Below, piece by piece: positions 26,539-35,727 of a DNA stretch of 64,000 nucleotides. The stretch is from Candidatus Eremiobacteraceae bacterium (lineage in GTDB: Bacteria > Vulcanimicrobiota > Vulcanimicrobiia > Eremiobacterales > Eremiobacteraceae), in assembly GCA_035710745.1 (NCBI GenBank), contig DASTCX010000016.1:62001-126000 (forward strand), written 5' to 3'. Below the pieces are notes generated by a model. It was not told the origin of the DNA, did no database searches, and saw only the letters and a list, made by a program, of their open reading frames with translations. The translations under genes were made by a program, and so were the position numbers. Each line of letters begins with the position of its first letter. Position 1 is the first letter of the stretch.

Positions 26539-27426
26539 GTGAACGCATCGGTCGTCGTCCCCGCTTATCAGGAAGAGGCGTCGATCGGCGCGCTGCTCGA
26601 CACGCTGCGCGAACAGGAGACGCGCACACACGCGATCGGTGAGATACTCGTTTTCGACGACGGCTCGACCGACGCGACGGCCGAGGTCGTGCGTGGGCGC
26701 GCACAGCGTGACCGCCGGATCCGTCTGCTCTGCGGCTCGCCGCGAGTCGGACGAGCGGACGCTTGCAACGCCCTCTTCGCTCAAGCCCTCGGTGATGCCA
26801 CCGTCAAGTTCGACGCGGACGTCATTCCTCGCGCAGGCGCCGTCGACGCGCTGTGCGACGCGCTCGCTCGTGGCGCTTCGATGTCATTCGGCGTCTGCGA
26901 GCCGCTATCGCGGCGGCGGTCGTTCGTCGCACGCGGCAGCGCGCACGCGGCGCGCATCGTCCGAATGCTGCAGCGCGGTCCGCGAGGCGCCGACTTCGCG
27001 GTCGGACGGATCCTCGCGCTGCGAGGCGATGTCGCGCGCTCGTTCGCCGTGCCCGGCGACGTCACGAACGAGGACCACTGGCTCTCGTTGAAGGTGCGCG
27101 CGGGCGGCGGCATCGTGGCGCTGGCGCCGGACGCGTCGTGCCGCTTCTTCGCCCCCGACACGTTCGACGATTATCGCCGCCAGTCGAACCGCGTACGCGA
27201 AGGCGAGCGTCAGCTCGAGCGCATCGCAAAGCTCGTACCGATGTCGCTGGGCGATCTCATGCCGGCGATCGCGCGCTGTGCGATCCGCGATCCGATCGGC
27301 GCCGCTTGCTGGGCGACCATCTACGCCGCGTCGTTGTTGACGACGTCGCGCGAGCGTCCGGTCGACGAGATTCCGATCAGGTCGTCGAAGGGCGCGACGG
27401 AGGAGAACGCCGGCGCGCGCTCGTGA
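26539..27426 (+). CDS. GT2-family glycosyltransferase
   Basis: A 295-residue GT-A fold transferase. It has ASVVVPAYQEEASIGALLDT at the N-terminus, the nucleotide-binding EILVFDDGSTDATAEV, and a DXD-like KFDADVIPRAG near residue 95. The segment NEDHWLSLKV at about 176 takes the place of the ED motif of processive GT2 enzymes. It appears soluble apart from a weak C-terminal hydrophobic stretch. GTG start, divergent from the YfhO-like gene by 60 bp. Its 3' end overlaps the convergent GT2 gene by 50 nt. Confidence 0.78.
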   Translation: MNASVVVPAYQEEASIGALLDTLREQETRTHAIGEILVFDDGSTDATAEVVRGRAQRDRRIRLLCGSPRVGRADACNALFAQALGDATVKFDADVIPRAGAVDALCDALARGASMSFGVCEPLSRRRSFVARGSAHAARIVRMLQRGPRGADFAVGRILALRGDVARSFAVPGDVTNEDHWLSLKVRAGGGIVALAPDASCRFFAPDTFDDYRRQSNRVREGERQLERIAKLVPMSLGDLMPAIARCAIRDPIGAACWATIYAASLLTTSRERPVDEIPIRSSKGATEENAGARS

Positions 27427-28387
27427 GAAGGCCGCGGATTAGCCCGACCGTATAGGCGAGATGATGGACGACGATGCCGAACGGCAAGGCGAGCCGGACA
27501 CCGAGCCCGATGCGGCCGGGATGGGCGAGCAGCGCGACCGCGAGGTAGGCGGCGGCGACTCCCGCGAGCGCAGCGGCGCGGTCGATACCAGGCCAGAACG
27601 GCACGCATGCGAGCGCGATCGCCGCAGCGATGACGAGCGGCGGTCCGGCGAAAGTCCAGCGTTTCGAACGCGGGTAGCCCGCGCGGATAAAGCACCCGCG
27701 CGACCATCCGACGTTCTGGATCTGCCAGAAGTGCTTGGGCACGAGAACGCGTCTATAATGGAAGACAAACGCGCTGGGTTCGTACCAGATCAAGCCGCCG
27801 CCGTCGGCGAGGCGGCCGCACAGGTCGGTGTCCTCTCCCCCGTACCAGTCGGTCGCCCAGCCGCCCGCAGCGTCGAGCGCCGCTTTACGGATCGCGAGAT
27901 TGTACGCAGGAAAGTCGTCGCATTCTCGAGGCGCGTCGCTCCAGAATCGAAAGCGTAGGGGGCCGCTTCCGAGCCGCGTTTCCATGACGGCCGCACTCAC
28001 CCGTTCCCAAAAGGTTTGGTCGTCAGGCATGAGCCCCGGTCCGCCGACGCCCGCCGTCCGGGGATGCGCGCGGAGCGCAGCGGCCACGCGGTCGAGCCAG
28101 TCAGGCGGCGGATAGGCGTCGTCGTCGAGATAGACGTACGCGTCGACGCCGGGCAGCGCGGCGGCCGCGATGTCGCGCTTTTCGGCCGGGCTCGTCAAGC
28201 GGTTCGCGCGCGTCACGAGGTTGATGAAATGTGCGTCTGCGGGCAGCTCGACCGTCTCGTCGGTGACGACCGCGATCGTGCGCGGCTCGTATGCGAGAGC
28301 GACACACGCGCGAAAGCAACGCTGCGTGCGGCCGTCCGGATGCGCGACGGGTACGATCACCGCCAGCCGAAGGGGCGCTTCGCTCAC
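27377..28387 (-). CDS. GT2-family glycosyltransferase with C-terminal membrane spans
   Basis: A 336-residue protein. The N-terminal GT-A domain starts with RLAVIVPVAHPDGRTQRC and has a YVYLDDDAYPPPDWLDRVAA nucleotide/metal site near residue 85. WYGGEDTDLCGRLADGG supplies the ED catalytic region. Three or so hydrophobic segments follow at about 245-320 (LVIAAAIALACVPFWPGI, AAYLAVALLAH), giving membrane anchoring like many exopolysaccharide transferases. The GTG start overlaps the PQQ dehydrogenase stop (GTGA). It is the last gene of a metF-GT2-PQQ-GT2 run. Confidence 0.82.
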   Translation of the reverse strand: MSEAPLRLAVIVPVAHPDGRTQRCFRACVALAYEPRTIAVVTDETVELPADAHFINLVTRANRLTSPAEKRDIAAAALPGVDAYVYLDDDAYPPPDWLDRVAAALRAHPRTAGVGGPGLMPDDQTFWERVSAAVMETRLGSGPLRFRFWSDAPRECDDFPAYNLAIRKAALDAAGGWATDWYGGEDTDLCGRLADGGGLIWYEPSAFVFHYRRVLVPKHFWQIQNVGWSRGCFIRAGYPRSKRWTFAGPPLVIAAAIALACVPFWPGIDRAAALAGVAAAYLAVALLAHPGRIGLGVRLALPFGIVVHHLAYTVGLIRGLLTSARRRSPPSRPSTT

Positions 28388-30048
28388 GGCAGTGTGAAGA
28401 CGAAAAGCCTGCCCGGCCGTGAGATCCCCGCGAGCCGCTGGGCGAGCGGGCCCTGGCGCGCAACGCCGCCATCCCAGCCCGCGAATACCGCGACGTACTG
28501 TTTGCCGCCCACTATGTAGATGACCGGTACGCCCGCCACCGCGGCGCCGAGATCGTGTTGCCAAAGCACGGCACCCGTGCGCTCGTCGAACGCGCGGAAG
28601 ACGCCGTCGGCGCCGCCGCTGAACACGAGTCCGGACGCGGTCGCGACCGCGCCGTCGTACCACGGCAGCTCCGAGGGGAATGACCACCGGACTCGACGCG
28701 CGCGTACGTCCCAGGCGATGAACGCGCCGTAGCCGCGCGCGCCCGGCTCGGGATACTGCGCCGCATCTTCGCCGTTATCGGCCTGGGGGTCCACCAGCAT
28801 CCTCGTGCACGCGTGCACGATCCCGAAAAACGCGAGGCCCGTCGCCGGGTCGAACGCCGACGGCGGCCAGTTCTTGCCGCCGACCGTGCCCGGGCACGAC
28901 AGCCGGGCATCGCGCTCTGCAGGCCGCTCCGATCCGTCGGCGTCGTAACCGTCGATCGTCGTCGAGGGCACGAAGGGCGTCGCGGAGATGAAACGCCCGC
29001 CGGCTCGATCCAGGAGGAAGAAAAAGCCGTTGCGGTTCGCTTGGTAGATCGCAGGCTCGACGCGCTTGCCGGCGTGAAGGTCGACGAGCACCGGTTCGTT
29101 CGTGCCGTCGTAATCCCAGAGGTCGTGCGGCGTGAACTGGAAGTGCCACTTCATGCGTCCGGTCGCCGGGTCAAGCGCGAGGAGGCTGTCGGTGTAGAGG
29201 TTCGCGCCCTGGCGTCTGTCGCCACGCCACGGCATCGGATTGCCGACGCCCCAGTAGAGCGTGTCGCTCTGCGCGTCGTACGAACCCGTCTGCCACGCCG
29301 CGCCGCCCCACCGCGCTCCGCGGCGAGGCCATGTGTCGCCGCCGGGTTCGCTTGGCGCGGCGATCGTCTCGTGGCGCCAGCGCAACGCGCCCGTCGCCGG
29401 ATCGAGCGCTGCGATAAACCCGCGTGTCGGGTACTCGCCGCCGGCGCTGCCGACGATGACGCGATCGTCGACGACGAGCGGCGCCCCCGTGAACGAGTAG
29501 CCCCGACCCGCCGGAGCGAGCGATCGCGACCAGACGACGCCGCCGTCCCTCGCGTCGAGCGCGACGACGCGACAGTCGATCGTCGCGATGAAGACGTCGC
29601 CGCCGAACGCCGCAGCACCGCGATTGACGGCGCCGCAGCAGATGTGGTCGGTCGCACCCGGGGTCATCTGATGGTGGTACGTCCATAAGGTGCGACCGTC
29701 GGTTGCGTCGAGCGCGACGACGCCGTCGTCAGGCAGCGTCGCGATGAGGAAGCGGCCGTTGACGATCGGCGCTGTTTCGTGGCTTGCCAGCGACGGATCA
29801 TCGAACGTGAAAGCGACGCGCAAGCGCGCGACGTTGGAGGCGTCGACGCGAGTGAACGGGACGCGAGCGTGACCATCGTACGTGCGGCGGTACATGAGCC
29901 AGCCGTCGTCGCTCTCCGCCGCAAGCAGTCGCGCCGCAGTTACGGGTTCCCATCGAGGTGCCGGCGCGTGGGCCGTATCGCGAGAACATCCAAACGAGAG
30001 ACACGCGAAAGCGATGGCCGCAGCCGCACCAGCGATTCGCAGAGTCAA
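28384..30048 (-). CDS. PQQ-dependent quinoprotein dehydrogenase, lipoprotein
   Basis: A 554-residue eight-bladed propeller dehydrogenase of the alcohol/methanol type. Evidence is the vicinal disulfide Cys pair in HICCGAVNRG, GARWGGAAWQTGSYD, LYWGVGNPMPW, the catalytic-Asp segment PHDLWDYDGTNEPV, NGFFFLLDR and GGKNWPPSAFDP. Repeated tryptophan-docking motifs such as ALDATDGRTLWTYHH and AFDERTGAVLWQHD mark the blades. The N-terminus (IAGAAAAIAFACLSFGCSRD) is a lipoprotein signal. It would therefore act at the membrane in the periplasm. TTG at 30048 overlaps the preceding GT2 stop as TTGA. Substrate unknown; no cytochrome partner or pqq genes are nearby. Confidence 0.85.
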   Translation of the reverse strand: MTLRIAGAAAAIAFACLSFGCSRDTAHAPAPRWEPVTAARLLAAESDDGWLMYRRTYDGHARVPFTRVDASNVARLRVAFTFDDPSLASHETAPIVNGRFLIATLPDDGVVALDATDGRTLWTYHHQMTPGATDHICCGAVNRGAAAFGGDVFIATIDCRVVALDARDGGVVWSRSLAPAGRGYSFTGAPLVVDDRVIVGSAGGEYPTRGFIAALDPATGALRWRHETIAAPSEPGGDTWPRRGARWGGAAWQTGSYDAQSDTLYWGVGNPMPWRGDRRQGANLYTDSLLALDPATGRMKWHFQFTPHDLWDYDGTNEPVLVDLHAGKRVEPAIYQANRNGFFFLLDRAGGRFISATPFVPSTTIDGYDADGSERPAERDARLSCPGTVGGKNWPPSAFDPATGLAFFGIVHACTRMLVDPQADNGEDAAQYPEPGARGYGAFIAWDVRARRVRWSFPSELPWYDGAVATASGLVFSGGADGVFRAFDERTGAVLWQHDLGAAVAGVPVIYIVGGKQYVAVFAGWDGGVARQGPLAQRLAGISRPGRLFVFTLP

Positions 30049-30842
30049 GCGGCGGAATCGGGCAGCGGAGCGCGCGGCCGTCGCGTGCGGAAGAGCCTGT
30101 CGAATGCGGGTACGGCTGAGGCGAAGCGTGAGTGACGGAGCCGCAGCCGAATGACCGCGACGAGCATTCTCGCCGCGCCGCCGGCAAGGTCGACCTTCGA
30201 GCCGCCGACGTGACGCCACCGCACCGGTACCTCGGTGATGTCGCAGCCTCGTCGAGCGAGCGCGACGAGCAGATCGACGTCAAAAGCGAAGTCGGCGGTC
30301 TCGATCTCGACGAGGGTCGGCGCCAGCGCGTCGGCCCTGAAGGCCTTTGCACCGCACTGTGTGTCGGAGACGCGCAAGCCGAAGAGCGTGCGCACGATCC
30401 TGTTGAAGACGCGACTCGCGGCTCGGCGCAACAAGGGCTGGGGGACGACGACGTCGGCTCCCGGCAGCCAGCGCGATCCGACGACCGCGTCACGCGTGCG
30501 AGCCATCTCGCATAGGCGGCGCATCTCCTCGGGTTCGGTGGCCCCATCAGCGTCGGTGAAGGCTACGACGTCGGCGGTCGCGTGCGCCATGCCGGTGACG
30601 ATCGCGCCGCCTTTGCCGGCGCGGCCGGCCGTCTCGATGGCGCGGACGCAGCGATTGGTCGCGGACAGCGCGTGCACGAACTCCGCCGTGCGATCGGTGC
30701 AGCCGTCGAGAACGACGATGATCTCCGAGTCGGCGAAGACCGGCGCGTAGGCGAGAAGCGTCCTCACGATGCGCTTCTCTTCGTTGTACGCTGGGATGAC
30801 GATGGAGAAAACCGGCTTCACGCCGACGACCGTTCCACGCAT
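30045..30842 (-). CDS. Polyprenyl-phosphate glycosyltransferase (DPM1/ALG5-like GT2)
   Basis: A 265-residue GT2 enzyme likely to charge a polyprenyl phosphate with a single sugar. Motifs are FSIVIPAYNEEKRIVRTLL, EIIVVLDGCTDRTAEFV, AGRAGKGGAIVTGMAHA and the DXD in VAFTDADGATEPEEM. VSDTQCGAKAFRADAL and DVDLLVALARRGCDITEVPV are typical of the ALG5/DPM1 class. Start at 30842 (MRGTVVGVKP) follows an AAGGA 10 nt upstream and a 20-bp gap after metF. It precedes the PQQ dehydrogenase with a TTGA overlap. Confidence 0.85.
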   Translation of the reverse strand: MRGTVVGVKPVFSIVIPAYNEEKRIVRTLLAYAPVFADSEIIVVLDGCTDRTAEFVHALSATNRCVRAIETAGRAGKGGAIVTGMAHATADVVAFTDADGATEPEEMRRLCEMARTRDAVVGSRWLPGADVVVPQPLLRRAASRVFNRIVRTLFGLRVSDTQCGAKAFRADALAPTLVEIETADFAFDVDLLVALARRGCDITEVPVRWRHVGGSKVDLAGGAARMLVAVIRLRLRHSRFASAVPAFDRLFRTRRPRAPLPDSAA

Positions 30843-30862
30843 GCGTCGCGCCGGTCCTTCGG

Positions 30863-31819
30863 TCACGTGGCGTGCGGGTCGAGCGACAGAGCAGCTTCGA
30901 CGATCGCGTCGGCGTTTTCGACGTAGCGGAGACCACGCGCCGGTTCCCATGGCCGCGCCGCGAGAAGCGCCGAGACGACGGCACGCGTCGCCGGCGATTT
31001 GTTGAGCGTGTAGAAGTGGATGCCCGGCGCGCCGCGCGACAGAAGATCGACGCACTGAAGCGTCGCATATGCCACGCCGAGATCGACGATCGCTTCCGGC
31101 TCGTCGCACCTCGCCTGCATCTCCGCCATGAGACGCGGCGGGATCGTCGCGCCGCACTGACGCGTGAAACGCTCGATCTGCTCGCGGTTCGTGATCGGCA
31201 TGATGCCCGGGATGATCGGCACGTCGATGCCCGCGCGCCTCGCGCGGCCGACGAAACCGAAATACGCCTCGTCGTCGAAGAAGAGCTGGCTGATGAGGAA
31301 CTGCGCGCCCGCGTCGACCTTCAGCGCGAGGGCACGCATGTCGGACGCCGCGTCGCGCGCCTCGGGGTGCTTCTCAGGATAGCATGCGCCGCCGACGCAA
31401 AACCGGAATTCCTCGCGGATCATGCCCACGAGCTCCGATGCGCGCGCGAAGCCGCCGGCCGCGGGCGAGAAACTCGTCTCGCCGCGCGGCGGATCGCCGC
31501 GCAGAGCGAGGACGTTGTCGATTCCCGATCGCGCCACATCGTCGAGCACGCCGCGCAGCTCGTCGACCGTCGCTGCGACGCACGTGACGTGCGCCATCGC
31601 TTCGATGCCGAGGTCGCGTTTGATCGACTTCGTCACGTCGATCGTCCGCGCGCGCGTGCTGCCGCCTGCGCCGTACGTCACCGAGACGAATGCCGGCTCG
31701 AGCGGTTTGAGCGCCTCGACCGTCGCGAGGAGCGCGGCGCCGCCGGCTTCGTCCTTCGGCGGGAAGAACTCGAAGGAAAACGCCGGCCGCCGCTCCCGCA
31801 GGATGTCGGAGATCTTCAC
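30863..31819 (-). CDS. metF: Methylenetetrahydrofolate reductase
   Basis: Reduces 5,10-methylene-THF to 5-methyl-THF using FAD, in one-carbon metabolism and methionine synthesis. It is a 318-residue TIM barrel with the N-terminal signature FSFEFFPPKDEAG, VSVTYGAGGSTRART, HVTCVAATVDEL, NVLALRGDPP, KVDAGAQFLISQLFFD, PIIPGIMPITN and PGIHFYTLNKS. GTG at 31819 gives the usual N-terminus (MKISDILRERRPAFSFEFF). Divergent from murJ by 80 bp and first in a run with glycosyltransferase genes, with which it has no obvious metabolic link. Confidence 0.95.
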   Translation of the reverse strand: MKISDILRERRPAFSFEFFPPKDEAGGAALLATVEALKPLEPAFVSVTYGAGGSTRARTIDVTKSIKRDLGIEAMAHVTCVAATVDELRGVLDDVARSGIDNVLALRGDPPRGETSFSPAAGGFARASELVGMIREEFRFCVGGACYPEKHPEARDAASDMRALALKVDAGAQFLISQLFFDDEAYFGFVGRARRAGIDVPIIPGIMPITNREQIERFTRQCGATIPPRLMAEMQARCDEPEAIVDLGVAYATLQCVDLLSRGAPGIHFYTLNKSPATRAVVSALLAARPWEPARGLRYVENADAIVEAALSLDPHAT

Positions 31820-31899
31820 GTGCGACAATGTACGGGGCGTCCGCGTCGCTTTCCCATGACGGGTGCGCGCGCGCGACGGCTCGAACCCAAGAGCCCTGC

Positions 31900-33507
31900 A
31901 TGGCCCTGCCTGAGAGGCCGCCTTCGGCTCCGGCGGCAAGCGCCTATCACCGTTTGATTGCCGGCTCCACGATAGCCGTCATGATCGGCACGCTCGCGAG
32001 CATGATCCTCGGGTTCGCGCGCGAGGTCGTCAACGCGCAGTACTTCGGGGAGCATTGGGAGCTCGACGCGTTCTTGGTCGCGGCGATCGTCCCGACGCTC
32101 GTCTTCGGCGTGTTCAACGGGTCGCTCGTCACCGCGCTCGTGCCCGTGTTCAGCGGCTATTTCGCTCGCAACGAACCCGAAGAGGCGTGGCGTCTTTCGA
32201 GCACCGTCATCAACGCGCTCGTCATCGTGCTCTCGCTCTGCGCGCTCGTCGGCTGGTTCGCCGCGCCGTTCATCGTGCGCGTAGTGGCGGCCGGCTTTCC
32301 GCCGAACGAGGTCGACGTCACCGCGCACATGACGCGCATAATGATGCCGACGATCATCGCGACGTCGATAGCGGGCGTGCTCCAAGCGCTGCTCAACGCG
32401 CAGCAGCGTTACCGCGCTGCGTCGCTCCAAGGCGTCGCCCTCAATATCTGCGCGATCGCCGGCGTCCTCGTGCTCTTCAAGACGTACGGGATCTTCGGAC
32501 TCGTCTTCGGCACGGCGATCGGTTCGGTCGCGCAGCTCGTCGTCCAGCTGCCGAGCTACGTGCGGCGCTGCCGCTACCGTTTCGTGCTCGACCTGCACCA
32601 CCCCGGCTTCACGCATCTCTTCGCGATCCTCGGCCCGATCGTCATCGGATCCGCGGTCGGTCAGGTCAACCTGCTCTTCGACAAATACTTCGCTTCGACG
32701 CTCGAACCCGGGAACATCGCCGCGATGCAATACGCGACGAAGGTCGTCGGATTTCCGCAGCAGCTCTTCGCGGCGGCGATCGCGACCGTCATATTCCCGA
32801 TCCTCTCCGCTCACTACGCGAGCAACGACGAGCGCAGCCTGCGCGGCATGGCGTCGAGCGGCCTGCGCATGACCGCGCTCATCACGATCCCGGCGGCGCT
32901 CGGCCTCATCGTTCTCGCGCAGCCGATCATCAGCGTGCTGTTCGAGCGCGGCGCGTTCAACTACGGCGACTTGACGCGAACGGCCGGTGCGATGCAGTTC
33001 TATGCGGTCGGACTGCTCGGCCTCGCCGCGAACATGGTGCTGACGCGCTGCTTCTTCGCGACCCGCGACTCGCGCACGCCGGTCCTCGTCGCCAGCGTCG
33101 TCATGGTCGAGAACGTCGCTTGTTCGGCGCTGCTCGTCCATCCGTTCGGTATCAACGGACTAGCGACCGCGAACTCGCTCTCGTCGCTCACTGAAGCAGC
33201 GGTCCTGATCGCGCTCTTGCAGAGGCGGATCGGCGCGGTCGAGGGAGGGATCTTCGGCGCGTCCGTATGGCGCATCACGGTAGCCGCGGCTGCGATGGGC
33301 TTGGCCGCCTACCTCACCAACGCGATCCTCTGGCACGACGCGGGCACCATCTGGCAGCATACGGCGACGCTCGCGGTCGATCTGCTTGCGGGAGGAGCGG
33401 TGTTCTTCGGGGTGGGAACGCTCTTGCGCGTCCGCGAACTCGCGACGCTGCTCGCGATGGCGGCGGAGTACGTCGGACGACGCGCTGCGCGTGCCGCGCG
33501 CCCCTGA
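31900..33507 (+). CDS. murJ: Lipid II flippase MurJ (MviN)
   Basis: A 535-residue integral membrane protein of the MOP superfamily with about 14 spans that moves lipid II to the outer face of the membrane. Family segments include GFAREVVNAQYFGEHWELDA, AFLVAAIVPTLVFGVFNGS, FVLDLHHPG, INLLF-like QVNLLFDKYFAS, ATVIFPILSAHYASNDERS, and SVLFERGAFNYGDLTRTA. The start at 31900 avoids an N-terminal extension with no family similarity. It stands immediately upstream of punA on the same strand (42-bp gap). Confidence 0.92.
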   Translation: MALPERPPSAPAASAYHRLIAGSTIAVMIGTLASMILGFAREVVNAQYFGEHWELDAFLVAAIVPTLVFGVFNGSLVTALVPVFSGYFARNEPEEAWRLSSTVINALVIVLSLCALVGWFAAPFIVRVVAAGFPPNEVDVTAHMTRIMMPTIIATSIAGVLQALLNAQQRYRAASLQGVALNICAIAGVLVLFKTYGIFGLVFGTAIGSVAQLVVQLPSYVRRCRYRFVLDLHHPGFTHLFAILGPIVIGSAVGQVNLLFDKYFASTLEPGNIAAMQYATKVVGFPQQLFAAAIATVIFPILSAHYASNDERSLRGMASSGLRMTALITIPAALGLIVLAQPIISVLFERGAFNYGDLTRTAGAMQFYAVGLLGLAANMVLTRCFFATRDSRTPVLVASVVMVENVACSALLVHPFGINGLATANSLSSLTEAAVLIALLQRRIGAVEGGIFGASVWRITVAAAAMGLAAYLTNAILWHDAGTIWQHTATLAVDLLAGGAVFFGVGTLLRVRELATLLAMAAEYVGRRAARAARP

Positions 33508-33549
33508 AACCCGCCTTTTCGCACCTAGCCTCGCGTACGGAGCTCGCGC

Positions 33550-34380
33550 GTGCCCGCTCTTCGGCATCACCTGACCCTGACGACGAACTTCCTCGCGAAA
33601 CACACGAAGCTGCGGCCCAAGGTCGCGCTCATCCTCGGCTCGGGCCTCGGAGCGCTCGCCGGCGCGCTGACGGACGCCGTCGATCTCGCGTATCGCGATC
33701 TGCCGAGTTTTCCGGTCACGACCGTGCAAGGACATCGCGGGCGCGTCATCGTCGGCCGCCTGCGCGGTGTGCCGGTCGTCGCGTTCGACGGCCGGATGCA
33801 TCTATACGAAGGGCTTCCGATGTGGCAGGTCGCGTACCCGGTGTACGTCGCGCAGCGGATGGGCGCATCGACGCTCATCGTGACGAACGCCGCCGGAGCG
33901 TTGACGCCGTCGCTGCGTGCGGGCGACGTCATGCTCATACGCGACCACCTCAACCTCACCGGCGATTCGCCGCTGCGCGGCGAGAACGACCCTGACGTCG
34001 GCGAGCGCTTTCCGGATATGCGCGACGCGTACGACAAGCAGCTGCTCGCGATCGGGCAAGAAGTCGCGCGCGAACGGGGGTTTCCCGTGGCGATCGGCGT
34101 CTATGCGGCAGTTCTCGGACCGAGTTACGAGACGGGTGCCGAGGCGAAGATGCTCCGGATCCTCGGAGCGGATGCCGTCGGGATGTCGACGGTGCCCGAA
34201 GTGATCGCGGCACGCCACGCCGGCATTCGAGTGGCCGGGATTTCCGTCATAGCGAACGAGGCGAATCCCGTGTCCGACGGCGCTCCGACGACGCACGAGG
34301 CCGTACAAGCCACGGTGAACTCCGCGTCCGATCGCGTGCGCTCGCTCGTCGAAGGGCTCGTCGAGCGGGCGACGACGTGA
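33550..34380 (+). CDS. punA: Purine nucleoside phosphorylase (trimeric, PunA type)
   Basis: Phosphorolyses purine nucleosides to base and (deoxy)ribose 1-phosphate. A 276-residue protein with the phosphate site ILGSGLGALAG, VQGHRGRVIVGRLRGVPVV, the ribose/phosphate segment DGRMHLYEGLPMWQV, VTNAAGALTPSLRAGDVMLI, the base-site Glu in GPSYETGAEAKM, GMSTVPEVIAARH and the base-site Asn in SVIANEANPVSDG. It starts with GTG at 33550. Together with deoB (17703) it forms a purine nucleoside salvage route, though the genes are 16 kb apart. Confidence 0.92.
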   Translation: MPALRHHLTLTTNFLAKHTKLRPKVALILGSGLGALAGALTDAVDLAYRDLPSFPVTTVQGHRGRVIVGRLRGVPVVAFDGRMHLYEGLPMWQVAYPVYVAQRMGASTLIVTNAAGALTPSLRAGDVMLIRDHLNLTGDSPLRGENDPDVGERFPDMRDAYDKQLLAIGQEVARERGFPVAIGVYAAVLGPSYETGAEAKMLRILGADAVGMSTVPEVIAARHAGIRVAGISVIANEANPVSDGAPTTHEAVQATVNSASDRVRSLVEGLVERATT

Positions 34381-34390
34381 AGCGTTCCGC

Positions 34391-35722
34391 TTGACCGAAG
34401 CGCCTTCGCTCACCCTCGGCGCGGCCGTCGTATTCGTCGCGATCGCGGCCATCACGGCATGGGCTGCGTCGCGCCGCGCATGGCTCGCACCGGCCGCGGT
34501 CGTCGTCACGGCGCCGTTCGCATGGTATCACGCCATCGGACCGACCGACGTGACCATCTCAAAGGCGGCGTTTGCAGGCGCCGTGATCGGCATCGCGGTT
34601 CGCCTGACGCGATCGGCCGAGCTGCGGACGCGCGCACTCGAAGCGTTGAAGTCGCACCGTGCGCTCGTGCCGCTCGCAGCATTCGCCGTCTGGGCGGCGC
34701 TAAGCGCGGCGTGGAGCATCTCGCCGCTCGATTCGGCGCGCGATGCGCTCAAATGGATATGGTACGCCGGCGCGTACGCCTTGACGGTCGTCTCTCTCGA
34801 AGAGCCGGGCGACGCGATGCGCCTCCTGACCGCGATGTTCGCCACGGCCGCCGTGACCGGAGTCGACGGGCTTTGGCAAAGCGTGACCTCGCCGCCCGCC
34901 GGATTCGTCGCGCCGAACGGCGAGGTCGTCGGGCGCATCGCGGCGACGCTCGAAGGTCCGAATCAGTTCGGCGCCTATCTCGAAACGGTGATCGCGCCGC
35001 TCGTCGCTATCCTAGCATTCATGCGCCTGTCGTGGGGCGTCGCGCTCGCCGGCGGCCTGCTCCTCGGCCTGCTCGCGTCCGATCTGCTGCTCACCTATTC
35101 TCGCGGCGCGCTGCTCGCATGTTCGGCCGCGCTGCTCTTCATCGCGATCACGGCCGCGTTCGAGCGCGGCCGCCTCGCCGGAGCGGCGAAGCAGGCGCTC
35201 ATGGTCGCGTTCGTGAGCGCACTCGCGGTCGTCGTGCCGGTGGCCGCGACTTCGATCGGCGCATCCGGATGGCAGCACGAGTTCGCGGCGGTCGGCGGCG
35301 GCACCGCGCCATCCGAGCAGCGTCGTGTGCAGCTCTGGACCTGCGCGTTCGAGGTGTTCGCGCGCCGCCCGCTCGGCGGCGTCGGTGCGGCCGGGTTCGC
35401 GGACGCGAAGCAAGAATGCGGCCCGACGTTGGCGGGCCAAGAACACTTCAACGCGAACGAATGGTACTTGGAGACGGCCGCGGATCTCGGCGTCGTCGGG
35501 ATCACGCTGCTCGCCGCGTTCATCGCAGCGCTTCTCTATGCGTGGCGCGATGAGCGCCTTTGGACGAGCGCCGTCGCCATCGGCGCATACGCCACCGTCG
35601 TCGCATTCGTCCTCCACGGTTTCGTCGACGACGTCCTGACGTACCCGAAGGCGTCGCTCTCGTTTTTCGTCATCGCGGCGCTGTTGCCGTCACGAGCTTG
35701 GAATTTCCGAGCTCCTAAGTGA
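34391..35722 (+). CDS. O-antigen ligase/polymerase family membrane protein (Wzy_C)
   Basis: A 443-residue protein with about 11-12 hydrophobic segments. The family region lies in the second half: LLTYSRGALLACSAALLFI, a long periplasmic loop with FEVFARRPLGGVGAAGFADA, then EHFNANEWYLETAADLGVVG. The last of these matches the conserved H/N-NxxYLExxAExGxxG motif of WaaL, Wzy and related ligases. It would polymerise or ligate a polyprenyl-linked glycan on the periplasmic side. TTG at 34391 is the only start compatible with the 10-bp gap after punA. Confidence 0.78.
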   Translation: MTEAPSLTLGAAVVFVAIAAITAWAASRRAWLAPAAVVVTAPFAWYHAIGPTDVTISKAAFAGAVIGIAVRLTRSAELRTRALEALKSHRALVPLAAFAVWAALSAAWSISPLDSARDALKWIWYAGAYALTVVSLEEPGDAMRLLTAMFATAAVTGVDGLWQSVTSPPAGFVAPNGEVVGRIAATLEGPNQFGAYLETVIAPLVAILAFMRLSWGVALAGGLLLGLLASDLLLTYSRGALLACSAALLFIAITAAFERGRLAGAAKQALMVAFVSALAVVVPVAATSIGASGWQHEFAAVGGGTAPSEQRRVQLWTCAFEVFARRPLGGVGAAGFADAKQECGPTLAGQEHFNANEWYLETAADLGVVGITLLAAFIAALLYAWRDERLWTSAVAIGAYATVVAFVLHGFVDDVLTYPKASLSFFVIAALLPSRAWNFRAPK

Positions 35723-35727
35723 TTGGA

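Noticed and set aside
31816-33141. Long antisense reading frame (441 residues) opposite murJ
   Set aside because: Composition is dominated by Arg, Asp and Glu as expected from the shadow of a GC-rich gene, there is no domain similarity, and murJ on the other strand is clear.
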